Source of the DNA: an uncultured Eubacteriales bacterium
GTDB taxonomy: Bacteria; Bacillota; Clostridia; Christensenellales; UBA1242
DNA: 17,790 nucleotides
Direction of reading: 5' to 3'
NCBI GenBank assembly: GCA_958420145.1
Contig: CATZIR010000003.1
Span: 1 to 17,790, forward strand
The translations under genes and the position numbers were made by a program. Shown piece by piece: positions 1-7,798 of this stretch. Each line of letters begins with the position of its first letter. Position 1 is the first letter of the stretch. Below the pieces are notes generated by a model. That model saw nothing but the letters and a program-made list of their open reading frames with translations. It did no database searches and was not told the origin of the DNA.

Positions 1-424
1 CACTTGTACCATCTTCATTGATAGCATTTGAGAAATACAACTCGGTTGGGAACTCGTTAGCAACTGTGTCAAAATAAATAAGTATTGATTTAATGTAAGA
101 GCCTTCGTGTTTAACCGAAAAGTCTATATATTGAGCAGTTGAAAAGCCATAGTTATCGTTGCTTAAACAATTTCCCATAAAGCCATTGTAAGAATTGCTT
201 GTTGACTTGTAGAATGTATATGTGCCATCTAGCACACAACCACTTACTTCGCCAGTTTCCTCATCAACACTACCACCACAAAGGTGCAAGCCTTTCTTTC
301 CTTTAAAGTTTGTATCGATATTCAAGTTTGACATATCGCTTTGGTCGTGTTTTTCGCTATAACTTGTAAAAGTAAGTTCATAGTTTACTAAAAACTCAAT
401 TTCAACTCTTGGGGCATTTTCCAT
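1..424 (-). CDS. Distal tail / baseplate-type protein, partial (3' end outside window)
   Basis: This reading frame starts with ATG at 424 and stays open for 141 codons to the window edge, so the C-terminus is missing. It begins MENAPRVEIEFLVNYELTF and is rich in Thr, Ser, Tyr and Asn, with alternating hydrophobic residues suggesting beta structure (for example IKSILIYFDTV near residue 115). I see no signal peptide or catalytic motif. Its ATG overlaps the stop of the preceding gene as TAATG, so translation is probably coupled. Its place directly after the tape measure and the next tail gene suggests a tail-tip or baseplate structural role, but I do not recognise the family. That assignment rests on context only. 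Confidence 0.6.
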   Translation of the reverse strand, partial: MENAPRVEIEFLVNYELTFTSYSEKHDQSDMSNLNIDTNFKGKKGLHLCGGSVDEETGEVSGCVLDGTYTFYKSTSNSYNGFMGNCLSNDNYGFSTAQYIDFSVKHEGSYIKSILIYFDTVANEFPTELYFSNAINEDGTS

Positions 425-1101
425 TAGTTAGCCTCCCATTGAGCATATAGTATTGTGCTTGCAGTTAAAGTAACAATATGGTTTGTTACATATCTTGTAC
501 CAGATCCATCTGGCTGAGTGTTCCAACCAGTCATTGTGTAACCACTGCGAGACCATTTTTTAGGGTCTTCAGCCGAAATATCTGTGTCGTAATCGCCAAT
601 TTTGACTTCATCGCCATAATCAAATTCAAGCCCACTTGTAAGTGTTTCGCTCTCATCATTCTTATTGTAAATAAGAGACAATTTGTCCTCATCGGCATTT
701 GTTCCAACAAGTTCAAAGGTTTCATTTTGCACAGCAAGTGTTTCTAAACTCTTTGAATAGATTTTAGGAAAATCTTTTGGCTTAAAATACATTTTCTTTG
801 TTACATAAACATCTTCAACAATATCGTAAGCCGTAACAACAAATTCGTTATATTCTTTAATAAGTTTCATCAACACCCTATAAGCCCCAATAGGCATCAA
901 TTTAAACTCAAATTTTAGTCTTGGGGTTAAGAATGTGGCATAAGAATTAAGTTTGTTAATTCTACCTTTTGTTGTTCTTGTTGGTTGTTTAAAAAAGTTT
1001 TTCGCATCAAAGTAGGAGTAAGAGGACAGGTTTGGTATTTCTCGTCCATTTATGACTAATTTGATTTGATTTTTACTAGATTTTTCATACATTTCATTCA
1101 T
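424..1101 (-). CDS. Tail protein (DUF6711-like N-terminus) with C-terminal Listeria/Bacteroides repeat domain
   Basis: The product has 225 residues. Its ATG follows AAAGGAG at good spacing. Residues about 11-135 (KLVINGREIPNLSSYS, then a block rich in Tyr, Phe and Lys) resemble the small tail proteins that follow tape measures in Firmicutes siphophages (DUF6711-like); this is a tentative match from memory. Residues about 155-223 are a clear Flg_new/InlB B-repeat (Listeria-Bacteroides repeat): SGYTMTGWNTQPDGSGTRY followed by VTLTASTILYAQWEA, a hallmark GW...DGSGT...LYAQW pattern. Such repeats are common in secreted surface proteins of Gram-positive bacteria and form small ubiquitin-like folds. 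Here it probably decorates the tail tip and may contact the host envelope, which is inference. The gene lies 26 bases after the tape measure and couples to the next gene by TAATG. Confidence 0.8.
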   Translation of the reverse strand: MNEMYEKSSKNQIKLVINGREIPNLSSYSYFDAKNFFKQPTRTTKGRINKLNSYATFLTPRLKFEFKLMPIGAYRVLMKLIKEYNEFVVTAYDIVEDVYVTKKMYFKPKDFPKIYSKSLETLAVQNETFELVGTNADEDKLSLIYNKNDESETLTSGLEFDYGDEVKIGDYDTDISAEDPKKWSRSGYTMTGWNTQPDGSGTRYVTNHIVTLTASTILYAQWEAN

Positions 1102-1127
1102 AAACTTTACTCCTTTCTTTTGATTTT

Positions 1128-2915
1128 TTATCTAGGTTTTAATTCAATATTGTAGTTCTTTCTCAAAGCATCAGCATTGTGTGTAACTTGTGTTCTAGCA
1201 AACTCTTTGCCATCTATTAAGATAACGATGTCGCTACCATATTCATCGCCATAATTTCTAGCAGCATTGTATTCAGTCAAAGCCTCAACCATTGCTTGCT
1301 TGAATTGAGCAATATTCGTTACACCAGTACCACGAGAGCCAGTTGCAACTATTTCAGCACCTGCCTCGCCGGCTTGATGATAAAGCGTTCCAGTTCCCTC
1401 AAACATACCACCATTGGCGTGTTGAGAAACTGCAATAGCAGTACCAGCAATCATAACAATACCAGCAGCAAGTGCACCAGCAGTGATACCAGCCATAACT
1501 GGTGCTGCAACACCTGCCTTAGCAGCGGCGTGGGCGATAGCAATACCTGCTAACACACCAAGCAAGATAGCCAAAATAGGTATAATTATTTTTGCGGCTG
1601 TGCTCATTTGGTCTAAATTGGTTAAGAACATAACTAAGCCACCAACCAAAGCACCAACTGCAACTGCCAAGCCATTGACTGTGCCCAAGAAACCAAGAGA
1701 TGCAGCCCAAGCACCACTTATTCCAGCAGTAAGAGTACCACTAACAATAAGCCCTATAATCTTTGCAGTGCCTATAATTCCAAGAGTTGTTGCAATACCT
1801 GCAAGAATACCAGCAAGAGCATTGCAATCGTCTAAAATGCCACCTAAACTAGATCCATCGACACTTTCTTGTGTAAACATTCCAGTTGTGTCATTTTCAG
1901 TATTGCTCATCGTACTAAACTCGTCATAAGATAATAGTTTAGATTGCTTGTTGTATTCTTTTAAGTATTCAGTATTAACTTTCAACCAAGTGCTTTCGCC
2001 TTTAAGTTTTGCAGTTAAATAACTAATACCATTTGCGAGTGTTCCCACTGCTTTTGATATACCTTGAATGATAGGTGCAACCAATTCCAACAATGGCATC
2101 ATAACAGCACCGACCGAATTTTTCATTACGGTCATAGAACTCGTAACTTCGCTCATTGTTTCTTTTGCACTAGCATCGAACTGGACAATATTGTCAATAC
2201 CTTCTTTCATTGACTGTGTAATCAACTTTAAAGCAGTTCTTATCAATCTATACAAAGCAATTCTTTTAATGCTTAGAAAGAATGATTTTAAGCCACCACC
2301 AGAAACATCGCTTGCAGTTTGTCCAACATACTTAAAACTACCAGCAACCTCTTTAACTTTGCCATCGTGCTTTTCTAGGTCAGCAGTAAATTTGGTTGTG
2401 ATTTTATCGCTACCATTAAATCTTTCAAAAAATAATGTTCGCTTACCATCAGCAGTGTCTACTGTCTTAGTCAATTCGCCATATTTCGCAATAAGGCTTT
2501 TTAATGTTTCTTGCTCAGCATCGGCATCGCCACTAACTTTTGGCGCATCGCCACTTTGTGCACTAGGCATATCGCCAGCAGTGTTTTCGCCAGTATTGGT
2601 TGTTGTTTCGCCAACCTTTGCATTGCCAGAAACAGCATCTTTAACATTGGTTAGACTTGTTTTCTTTAAAATTCTATCTAGGGCTGTAAGTTCGCCCTTA
2701 ATGTTTTTGAGTTCCTTAGCAAAAGGTTTAATGGCAGTAGTCAATGCTGAAAACTTTGTTTTAAACGATTTTGCATCTAGGTTTTTAATAGTTCTTTCAA
2801 ACTTAGTTAAAACTCTATCGAGTGTTGATATTTTCTTTGCTGAAGTCTCGCCATTAGAGTTGTCATTAACTTTAATGTCTAAGACCAGGCTATCAACTTC
2901 GGTTTCTACTGCCAT
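1128..2915 (-). CDS. Tail tape measure protein
   Basis: The product has 595 residues. Its ATG is preceded by AAAAGGAGGTAAATT. Tape measure proteins set tail length and are ejected with the DNA. The N-terminal third is charged and helical (residues about 20-105). A low-complexity Gly/Thr/Ala/Asp linker follows at about 95-135. Residues about 360-500 carry several long hydrophobic stretches such as GLIVSGTLTAGISGAWAAS and IIPILAILLGVLAGIAIAH, typical of the membrane-active segment. The C-terminus has HANGGMFEGTGTLYHQAGE and AGAEIVATGSRG, the NGG...GEAG.E.V signature common at tape measure ends. It follows the frameshifted chaperones, as in most siphophages. At about 1.5 angstroms per residue its length would imply a tail near 90 nm, if uncleaved. 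The protein is short for the family but shows no sign of truncation. Confidence 0.93.
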   Translation of the reverse strand: MAVETEVDSLVLDIKVNDNSNGETSAKKISTLDRVLTKFERTIKNLDAKSFKTKFSALTTAIKPFAKELKNIKGELTALDRILKKTSLTNVKDAVSGNAKVGETTTNTGENTAGDMPSAQSGDAPKVSGDADAEQETLKSLIAKYGELTKTVDTADGKRTLFFERFNGSDKITTKFTADLEKHDGKVKEVAGSFKYVGQTASDVSGGGLKSFFLSIKRIALYRLIRTALKLITQSMKEGIDNIVQFDASAKETMSEVTSSMTVMKNSVGAVMMPLLELVAPIIQGISKAVGTLANGISYLTAKLKGESTWLKVNTEYLKEYNKQSKLLSYDEFSTMSNTENDTTGMFTQESVDGSSLGGILDDCNALAGILAGIATTLGIIGTAKIIGLIVSGTLTAGISGAWAASLGFLGTVNGLAVAVGALVGGLVMFLTNLDQMSTAAKIIIPILAILLGVLAGIAIAHAAAKAGVAAPVMAGITAGALAAGIVMIAGTAIAVSQHANGGMFEGTGTLYHQAGEAGAEIVATGSRGTGVTNIAQFKQAMVEALTEYNAARNYGDEYGSDIVILIDGKEFARTQVTHNADALRKNYNIELKPR

Positions 2916-2929
2916 AATTTACCTCCTTT

Positions 2930-3394
2930 TTAAGTATCTCTAAGTAGACCACGAGCAGAAAGTTGTGCTCTTGCACTTGCTAAGAGTTCAAGTTGTTCCT
3001 CAGTCAATGGTTGTTCATTGTCAAACATATCAGTATGAGGACAGGTTGGGTAAGGCACAAGTTGGCTAGATTTTTCAATAAAGCCATTAACATTTAATCT
3101 ACTACTTTCAAGTGCTCGAACGACATATTGACCCATAAGCCACATATCTTGCTCTTTGAGTTTTTGTTGATTTATATGTTTCGCCTCATACCTATAAATA
3201 AGGTGTGGGTCGCCAAACCAATATTCCTCTGCTGACATACCTATTGTTAAGGCATAATCAAAGTAGTCCTCTTTGTAATATTCAAGGCAAAAACAATCAT
3301 CGTTAATAGTGCGAGATTGCACATTTGTTTCGTCTTGGTTTTTATTTATTTCATTGAGAAGTTTACTTTCTTCTTTGTAACTTCTCTTTGGGTA
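2930..3394 (-). CDS. Tail assembly chaperone gpT-like part, made as a G-T frameshift fusion
   Basis: This frame ends at 2930 and overlaps the end of the G gene in the -1 frame. A GTG at 3322 would give 130 residues, but it has no ribosome site in front. The frame is open upstream through FYPKRSYKEESKLLNEINK back to the slippery heptamer at 3394-3400. I therefore read it as the second half of a -1 frameshift product: 130 residues of G followed by 154 from this frame, 284 in all. The frame-specific part contains EEYWFGDPHLIYRYEAKHIN. In siphophages the G and GT chaperones bind the tape measure and recruit tail tube subunits, and are absent from the virion. The gene lies just before the tape measure, as expected. 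Confidence 0.82.
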   Translation of the reverse strand, partial: YPKRSYKEESKLLNEINKNQDETNVQSRTINDDCFCLEYYKEDYFDYALTIGMSAEEYWFGDPHLIYRYEAKHINQQKLKEQDMWLMGQYVVRALESSRLNVNGFIEKSSQLVPYPTCPHTDMFDNEQPLTEEQLELLASARAQLSARGLLRDT

Positions 3395-3783
3395 AAACCC
3401 AATAGTATAAACTCGTAAACACCAGCATTAAACTCATCGGCAACACCATTTTCATAAATGTAGTCAATGATTTCTTTTGCATTCAAATCATTATTACCAG
3501 CCTTTGCAAGCATAAGAGGGAATGCGAATTTAACACATTCTTTTAAAAGTTCCTCTTGCTCGTAAAGTTCGCTAGTTTTCTTTGATTTGATATTTTCAAC
3601 AAGAATGTCAATTTCATCAACTTTCTTATTGTCTGTTTTGTTTATACTTTGTTTTGCTTGTGTAAACACATATTCACTTAATTTTGGGTATTCTTCAAGG
3701 GCTCTAACTGCTATATTTCTATCAATAGCAATATCAAACTCATAGACACCACAAGAGATGTGTTTTCTGTAATCTTTTAACAT
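3346..3783 (-). CDS. Tail assembly chaperone, gpG-like
   Basis: The product has 145 residues. Its ATG is preceded by CGGAGAATTTT. It lies between the tail tube gene and the gpT-like frame, the standard place for the G chaperone. The protein is charged and mainly helical (for example SKKTSELYEQEELLKECVKF near residues 70-90) and has no membrane segment. Near its end LLGF is encoded across a G GGT TTT slippery heptamer. Normal reading adds 15 more residues and stops at 3346; -1 slippage gives the GT fusion. Assignment rests on gene order, size and the frameshift signal; the sequence alone is not diagnostic. Confidence 0.8.
   Translation of the reverse strand: MLKDYRKHISCGVYEFDIAIDRNIAVRALEEYPKLSEYVFTQAKQSINKTDNKKVDEIDILVENIKSKKTSELYEQEELLKECVKFAFPLMLAKAGNNDLNAKEIIDYIYENGVADEFNAGVYEFILLGFTQREVTKKKVNFSMK
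3394..3400 (-). promoter_or_regulatory. Programmed -1 ribosomal frameshift site (GGGTTTT)
   Basis: The coding strand reads TTG GGT TTT ACC in the G frame, so the heptamer is G GGT TTT and fits the X XXY YYZ rule exactly. After -1 slippage the codons are GGG TTT, both still pairing with Gly and Phe tRNAs, and translation continues in the open gpT-like frame. Lambda uses GGGAAAG at the equivalent place. I see no clear pseudoknot just downstream. Confidence 0.8.
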
Positions 3784-3826
3784 AAAATTCTCCGATTTTT
3801 TAGTTTATTGTTTTAGATTTTTTCTA

Positions 3827-4357
3827 CTAATCAGTAGTTGTTTCGCCAGCATCTTCGCCTTCTTCAGCAACCGGCTCGTCAGTTAAGTCATCAAACCAAC
3901 CAGCATCGTCTACAACTGTGAAACGAACAGTTAATTCGTATTTAGAGTTTGTAGTACCAGCAGGCAAGCCGAAATCTTGTGGCTCAACTGGAATGTAGAA
4001 TGATTTGTTAATATGTTTAATATCAACACAAATCCACATTCTTTTGCCTTCCTCAGCAAGTGTCTTAGCCTTATCTATAATTCCTTCGTCTTTTTTAAGG
4101 AATTGGTCTAAGACATATTGAGTAAGGTTGAAACCAAATTCTAGTGCACCAAAATCTTTAAGACCAGGTGTATAGGTCTTGTTGTTTTCTTGTGCCAAAG
4201 TAGTGGTTTCGATTTGTTCTCTCTCTGGGTTAAAGTCTGGGTGGCTTGTACAATCTTTGAAGTGTGTGTAAGCACTTTTAACAGTAGGTCTTACATTAGC
4301 CTCAGTTTCAAAACCATAGTAGACTTTTGTACCGATAGAAGTAGCAACTCTATTCAT
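3827..4357 (-). CDS. Major tail tube protein
   Basis: The product has 176 residues and starts at ATG after AAAGGAGAAAGAGT. The sequence MNRVATSIGTKVYYGFETE, then DFNPEREQIETTTLAQENN, is typical of tail tube proteins of Firmicutes siphophages: an N-terminal mixed alpha/beta region with a 'TTLAQ...TY.PGLKDFG' middle that forms the hexameric ring contacts. Residues about 155-176 are a flexible acidic tail (DEPVAEEGEDAGETTTD). It lies between the tail terminator and the chaperones, as expected. The tube polymerises around the tape measure. No immunoglobulin-like extension is visible, unlike lambda gpV. Confidence 0.88.
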   Translation of the reverse strand: MNRVATSIGTKVYYGFETEANVRPTVKSAYTHFKDCTSHPDFNPEREQIETTTLAQENNKTYTPGLKDFGALEFGFNLTQYVLDQFLKKDEGIIDKAKTLAEEGKRMWICVDIKHINKSFYIPVEPQDFGLPAGTTNSKYELTVRFTVVDDAGWFDDLTDEPVAEEGEDAGETTTD

Positions 4358-4386
4358 ACTCTTTCTCCTTTATATTTTTTTGTATT

Positions 4387-4878
4387 TTAAGCATAGACCC
4401 TTTCGTAATCTTGCATAATAGTGAATTGATACCTTAAAGATGATTGGTAAGCCTTGACACCGTCCTCGAAAGGAAAGGCAGGGCTTGCAGTAGTTTCTCT
4501 CATAAGGCAAATGTTTTTATTGTAATCGCCAAATTTCAAATCGTTCATATAGGCTGACACAACATCTTGCAATGCAACAGCCATTGGCTCGGCTAGATAC
4601 TGAGTACCACCGAAATTTCCCTTTAAAGCATAAATATCGATTTGTATATAAACATTTAAGGTTTCAACGCCCACAAAGGTTTCGTCTTTTGGCGAGTTGT
4701 TAATACATCTCAACACATAAAACGATTTTGTTGCACTTTTAATCATTTCTTGGCTGAATGCAAGATTGCCTGTGAGTTTCTTAGTGGCAGAAAAGCGATT
4801 ATCAGTAGCAAATTTATTATCAAGGTAGGCAATTAAGTCATTCATAAAATACATAATCGTTGTGCTTTTATTGTTCAC
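4387..4878 (-). CDS. Tail terminator / tail completion protein
   Basis: The product has 163 residues starting at GTG 4878 (MNNKSTTIMYFMNDLIAYLD). An AGGAGG lies about nine bases upstream, inside the end of the preceding gene; the two genes overlap by 11 bases. A later ATG at 4854 is possible but is less well placed relative to the ribosome site. The pattern of an N-terminal helix, LDNKFATDNRFSATKKLTGN, then VETLNVYIQIDIYALKGN and a C-terminal LRYQFTIMQDYERVYA strand agrees with tail terminators, which cap the tail tube and join it to the neck. Order between the gp10-like protein and tail tube supports this. Family assignment is from pattern and position. Confidence 0.72.
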   Translation of the reverse strand: MNNKSTTIMYFMNDLIAYLDNKFATDNRFSATKKLTGNLAFSQEMIKSATKSFYVLRCINNSPKDETFVGVETLNVYIQIDIYALKGNFGGTQYLAEPMAVALQDVVSAYMNDLKFGDYNKNICLMRETTASPAFPFEDGVKAYQSSLRYQFTIMQDYERVYA

Positions 4879-5374
4879 TTGTATTGTCCTCCTTTATAAT
4901 TCCTTTTGCTATTTGCCAAATTTCATCTTTCAGTTTGATTGATGTATTAAACATTTGTGCTTTCGCTGGTTGTCCACGATGGAACACTTTGCCAGCATAC
5001 CAACCACCATCGACTTTTGTTTTTGGGTTAGGGTAATAATATTCCCAACCAGGTGTTGATTGAGGCGACCCCTTAGGGCTCTCAAATTCAATAGTTTCGG
5101 TCGGCAAATTACCCTCGTAAGTACCTTGTCCAACTAGACCCGTACCAAACTCATCGAATGCCAAGCCACGACCTTTGGCAACAATTTTTCTATTACCATC
5201 GGCATCTCCAGGTAGCACTTGAATATCGACTTTTCGTTCGCCATATTCACTTTGTGCTATTTCTAAGCCTCGCTCAGCAATTCTTTGTGCAACCTTATCG
5301 CACACATTGTCGAAAGATTTATAAGATGCAACCTTTCTTTTAAAGTTTTGTAAACCTTTAATATTGATAGACAT
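4868..5374 (-). CDS. HK97 gp10-like neck / tail-joining protein
   Basis: The product has 168 residues. Its ATG at 5374 has AAGGA eight bases upstream. It carries the family signature AFDEFGTG (equivalent to the usual Y.EFGTG) near residues 73-80, an N-terminal helix KVAQRIAERGLEIAQSEYGE, and the C-terminal HRGQPAKAQMFNTSI corresponding to the G..a.PFm....... motif. Members act at the head-tail interface. It lies between the closure protein and the tail terminator, the conserved order. No truncation is seen. Confidence 0.85.
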   Translation of the reverse strand: MSINIKGLQNFKRKVASYKSFDNVCDKVAQRIAERGLEIAQSEYGERKVDIQVLPGDADGNRKIVAKGRGLAFDEFGTGLVGQGTYEGNLPTETIEFESPKGSPQSTPGWEYYYPNPKTKVDGGWYAGKVFHRGQPAKAQMFNTSIKLKDEIWQIAKGIIKEDNTSEQ

Positions 5375-5377
5375 TCG

Positions 5378-5725
5378 CTAGATCCTTTTTAGGGTTAGCC
5401 TTACAACCTCGTTTTGCTCTGCAACGTTATCGACAACATAATTAGCACATTCGCCATCGTTTTCCTCATCGAGTGGTGTTGCACCCTCAATATAAAAGAC
5501 ATCTTTTTCTTTAAATACACCTTTCCATTTTTGATATGGTTGGAATATCGCAGTTTGATAATCTTTCTTATTAGCACCAAACTCTTGTGTTGCAGTATAA
5601 CCACTTGCTGGCATAACTGAGCAACGATTTGGTTGTAGTGTAACTTCTTGTGGGGCACTATATTCGATAATTCCTTGTGGCTTATCTAATTTGTTTCGAT
5701 AATAGATTTTCTCTCCAAATCTCAT
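5378..5725 (-). CDS. Head closure (head-tail stopper) protein
   Basis: The product has 115 residues, MRFGEKIYYRNKLDKPQGII, rich in beta structure, with IFQPYQKWKGVFKEKDVFYI in the centre. Size, position between connector and gp10-like protein, and the pattern 'D...P..Y..G..F...D.V...G' fit the phage head-closure/minor capsid family that seals the DNA channel. It starts at ATG 5725 and overlaps the preceding stop by four bases (ATGA), so translation is probably coupled. Stop is TAG. I see no unusual feature. Confidence 0.75.
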   Translation of the reverse strand: MRFGEKIYYRNKLDKPQGIIEYSAPQEVTLQPNRCSVMPASGYTATQEFGANKKDYQTAIFQPYQKWKGVFKEKDVFYIEGATPLDEENDGECANYVVDNVAEQNEVVRLTLKRI

Positions 5726-6066
5726 AGGGGAACAGCCGCCTTTGGCATAATTTTGTTTACTAAGGCATCGTCAATATGACTTCGTGCATATTCCCAACTC
5801 ATACCATTTTCGCTATAAGCAGTAACATTTGTACCACCAGCACGAGATAGTATGTCTTCCATTCTTTGAGACACCCAATTTGTTATTACAAAGTTAAATA
5901 CGAGTGTTGTTTCGCTTGGTCTATTGTTTTCGCTAGGATATTTGTAGAGCAAGTAATCGGTTAATGCATAATTAAATGCTCTTTCCAAATCAGCATCGCT
6001 AAGCCAATCATATTTATTTTTTATGTCTTGTTTTAGTTTTGTTTTGATTTCGGTTAAATTGTTCAC
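5722..6066 (-). CDS. Head-tail connector / adaptor protein
   Basis: The product has 114 residues with start GTG 6066 (MNNLTEIKTKLKQDIKNKYD). An AGGAGG lies 12 bases upstream, a slightly long spacing. The all-helical pattern DADLERAFNYALTDYLLYKY, then TTLVFNFVITNWVSQRMEDI, matches the gp6/gp15-type adaptors that form a dodecameric ring below the portal. The start region lies inside the upstream gene (53-base overlap), but the domain needs residues from before the end of that overlap, so I keep this start. Confidence 0.78.
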   Translation of the reverse strand: MNNLTEIKTKLKQDIKNKYDWLSDADLERAFNYALTDYLLYKYPSENNRPSETTLVFNFVITNWVSQRMEDILSRAGGTNVTAYSENGMSWEYARSHIDDALVNKIMPKAAVPL

Positions 6067-6295
6067 TTACTCTTGCAACCTCCTTTTGTTGATTTGAAAT
6101 TTCATTATTTTGTTGTGGTTTCGCTTGTTCGCTATCATCACACTTGATTTCCTCAGTAGAATGAGAAAAAGTTGGATCAGCATTAAGGCTTTGGTCTACA
6201 ATTTCAAAGCCCTGTCGCTCAAACAAATCTTTGTATGCTTGATATGGAACTTTGCTTATTTGTGTACCTCTCTTAATGACAACCCAACTTTCCAT
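6014..6295 (-). CDS. Hypothetical small head-region protein
   Basis: The product has 93 residues, with ATG after GGAGAATGTT. Residues 1-35 form a compact-looking start (MESWVVIKRGTQISKVPYQA, then LFERQGFEIVD). From about 40 the chain is polar and probably disordered (many Gln, Asn, Lys), ending NRNQNKTKTRHKK. Small proteins with a short folded head and a disordered basic tail often sit between capsid and connector genes in siphophages. I do not recognise a named family. Its final 53 bases overlap the start of the connector gene in another frame. Function unknown; an assembly role is inferred from position only. Confidence 0.65.
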   Translation of the reverse strand: MESWVVIKRGTQISKVPYQAYKDLFERQGFEIVDQSLNADPTFSHSTEEIKCDDSEQAKPQQNNEISNQQKEVARVSEQFNRNQNKTKTRHKK

Positions 6296-6314
6296 AACAT
6301 TCTCCTATTTAAGA

Positions 6315-7376
6315 TTAACCAGCAGTTTTAACACTAGCGATGATTACTTGGTCTGCCAACTCGAAAGATGGAAGTGCAATCATAGACACTTTTGTTTCAA
6401 CATTTACTGGGTCAGTTTGTTTAGTAGTTGTGATAGCCACACCAGTTTCAACGATTTCAACTTGTGCACTTGTAGCGCCAGCCATTAAATCGCTTTCTTC
6501 TGGAGTAGTACCAAACCAAGTATTACCAACTGCTGTTTCTGGCATAAATACAACTGTGCCATCAGCAACAAACTTAACTTTATTACCTTCATCTTCATAA
6601 GTTTTGCTATAAACATAGAAAGTAACACCAGTTTCGTCATACAAGTGTTTTAACACGGTTTTTGTGCTCATATTTGGAATTTTAAGGGCACTATCGCTGT
6701 GGAAATATACTGCATTTTTAATTGCATCACATTTCTTTAAGTAAGACAATGTAACATTGTTTAACACAGCCTCAGTTGGTCTAACACCAGTTCTTGTTTC
6801 GATGTCTTCCAACCATTCGTTAATATCGCTAACAGGGTCAGCATTTGCAAAGTTGTCCCATTTTACATTTGGTGTAACTTTGTTTGCATTTGGCACTTGA
6901 TAGTCATAACCATAGTTTTGTCCATTAGAACTAATAGACACAGCACCTGTTGTAAGTGCTTGCATACGCATAATTTCAAGAGTAAGTAAAGCATCTTCTA
7001 CAAGAGCCAACTTATCATTGAAAATGTCGTTGATTACGATATTAACAGCATCTTGGTTTTGTGCATTACCAAGTAAGATATTAAGTTCTTGTCTTTGTTT
7101 TTCATCGATGTTTTTGCTATTTTTGAAGAATGGCATATCAGTAGACATTTTAGTGATAGTGCCTCTATTCAATGGAATAACTTTTGCATCGAATGCAGAC
7201 AATGATAATTTAACTGGTGCTTTTCTAGCGCCTTTAATATAATTTAGGTCAAGTCCTAATTTTTTCTTAGAAGGGAATTTGCTTTCGCCAAAGTAAGGTG
7301 CTCTTTGGTTAGCCATCACTTTCCAATATGTTGATAAAGACTTGGCTGTAACTAATTCTGCGATTGATTTAGGCAT
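6315..7376 (-). CDS. Major capsid protein, lambda gpE-like
   Basis: The product has 353 residues, MPKSIAELVTAKSLSTYWKV. The centre (ALVEDALLTLEIMRMQALTT) resembles the spine helix of HK97-fold capsids of the phage capsid E family. The C-terminus DPVNVETKVSMIALPSFELA is the characteristic 'DP...T.V.a.ALPSFE' ending of gpE-like proteins. There is no N-terminal delta domain and no nearby protease gene, so uncleaved assembly on the separate scaffold is likely. ATG 7376 overlaps the preceding stop by one base (TAATG), with AAGGGGG upstream; coupling with the decoration gene may balance expression. Confidence 0.93.
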   Translation of the reverse strand: MPKSIAELVTAKSLSTYWKVMANQRAPYFGESKFPSKKKLGLDLNYIKGARKAPVKLSLSAFDAKVIPLNRGTITKMSTDMPFFKNSKNIDEKQRQELNILLGNAQNQDAVNIVINDIFNDKLALVEDALLTLEIMRMQALTTGAVSISSNGQNYGYDYQVPNANKVTPNVKWDNFANADPVSDINEWLEDIETRTGVRPTEAVLNNVTLSYLKKCDAIKNAVYFHSDSALKIPNMSTKTVLKHLYDETGVTFYVYSKTYEDEGNKVKFVADGTVVFMPETAVGNTWFGTTPEESDLMAGATSAQVEIVETGVAITTTKQTDPVNVETKVSMIALPSFELADQVIIASVKTAG

Positions 7377-7756
7377 TATTTATTTTCCCCCTTTTGTAAG
7401 ATTATTTTTGTTAATGCATTCTTAGCAGCATCAACGATTACAACATCTAATTTAGCAGTGTCTACAACACCAGCAACAATTAGAGTAGCATTTGCATTAC
7501 CTTCAGTAACATCTACATCGTGTAAAAGCAAACCTTGTGCATTAGCACCATTATCGGCAGTATTGCAAGTTGTTAACACAGTTTGTCTTTCAATAAGAAC
7601 ATCAACTGTGCCACCAACAGGAGTACCAGCCTTAACAATTTTTCTGCCTTCGCTATTAGCCTCAACGCCAGTATTACCAACGATACAGCCAACAGTGTGT
7701 GCAAGTTCTGGTGCTATTAAGATGTTTTTATCAGCACCATAAGTTGTTGATTTCAT
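7376..7756 (-). CDS. Head decoration / head fiber-type protein
   Basis: The product has 126 residues, rich in Val, Ala, Thr and Gly. ATG 7756 follows TAAGGAGAAATGCT. Residues about 40-90 show KAGTPVGGTVDVLIERQTV and ANAQGLLLHDVDVTEGNANA. The pattern 'G.pvGGtv......a.GlLLhDVDVt.G....t.i..G.VD..k' is typical of decoration proteins encoded beside capsid genes in Firmicutes phages, which attach to the outside of the shell. Order (scaffold, this gene, capsid) supports it. Whether it is a trimeric decoration protein or part of a head fiber cannot be settled here. Confidence 0.75.
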   Translation of the reverse strand: MKSTTYGADKNILIAPELAHTVGCIVGNTGVEANSEGRKIVKAGTPVGGTVDVLIERQTVLTTCNTADNGANAQGLLLHDVDVTEGNANATLIVAGVVDTAKLDVVIVDAAKNALTKIILQKGENK

Positions 7757-7798
7757 AGCATTTCTCCTTATTTAAAATTTTGTTTTTTATATTTGGGG

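Noticed and set aside
1483..1929. 148-codon plus-strand frame with hydrophobic residues
   Set aside because: It is antisense to the hydrophobic region of the tape measure and its composition mirrors that gene.
2068..2943. 291-codon open frame on the plus strand
   Set aside because: It lies entirely opposite the tape measure gene, in a stretch with biased codon use, and has no ribosome site or recognisable domain; it is a shadow.
2930..3322. Independent gene starting at GTG 3322
   Set aside because: No ribosome site precedes the GTG, the frame is open upstream to a slippery heptamer, and gene order predicts a frameshift fusion.
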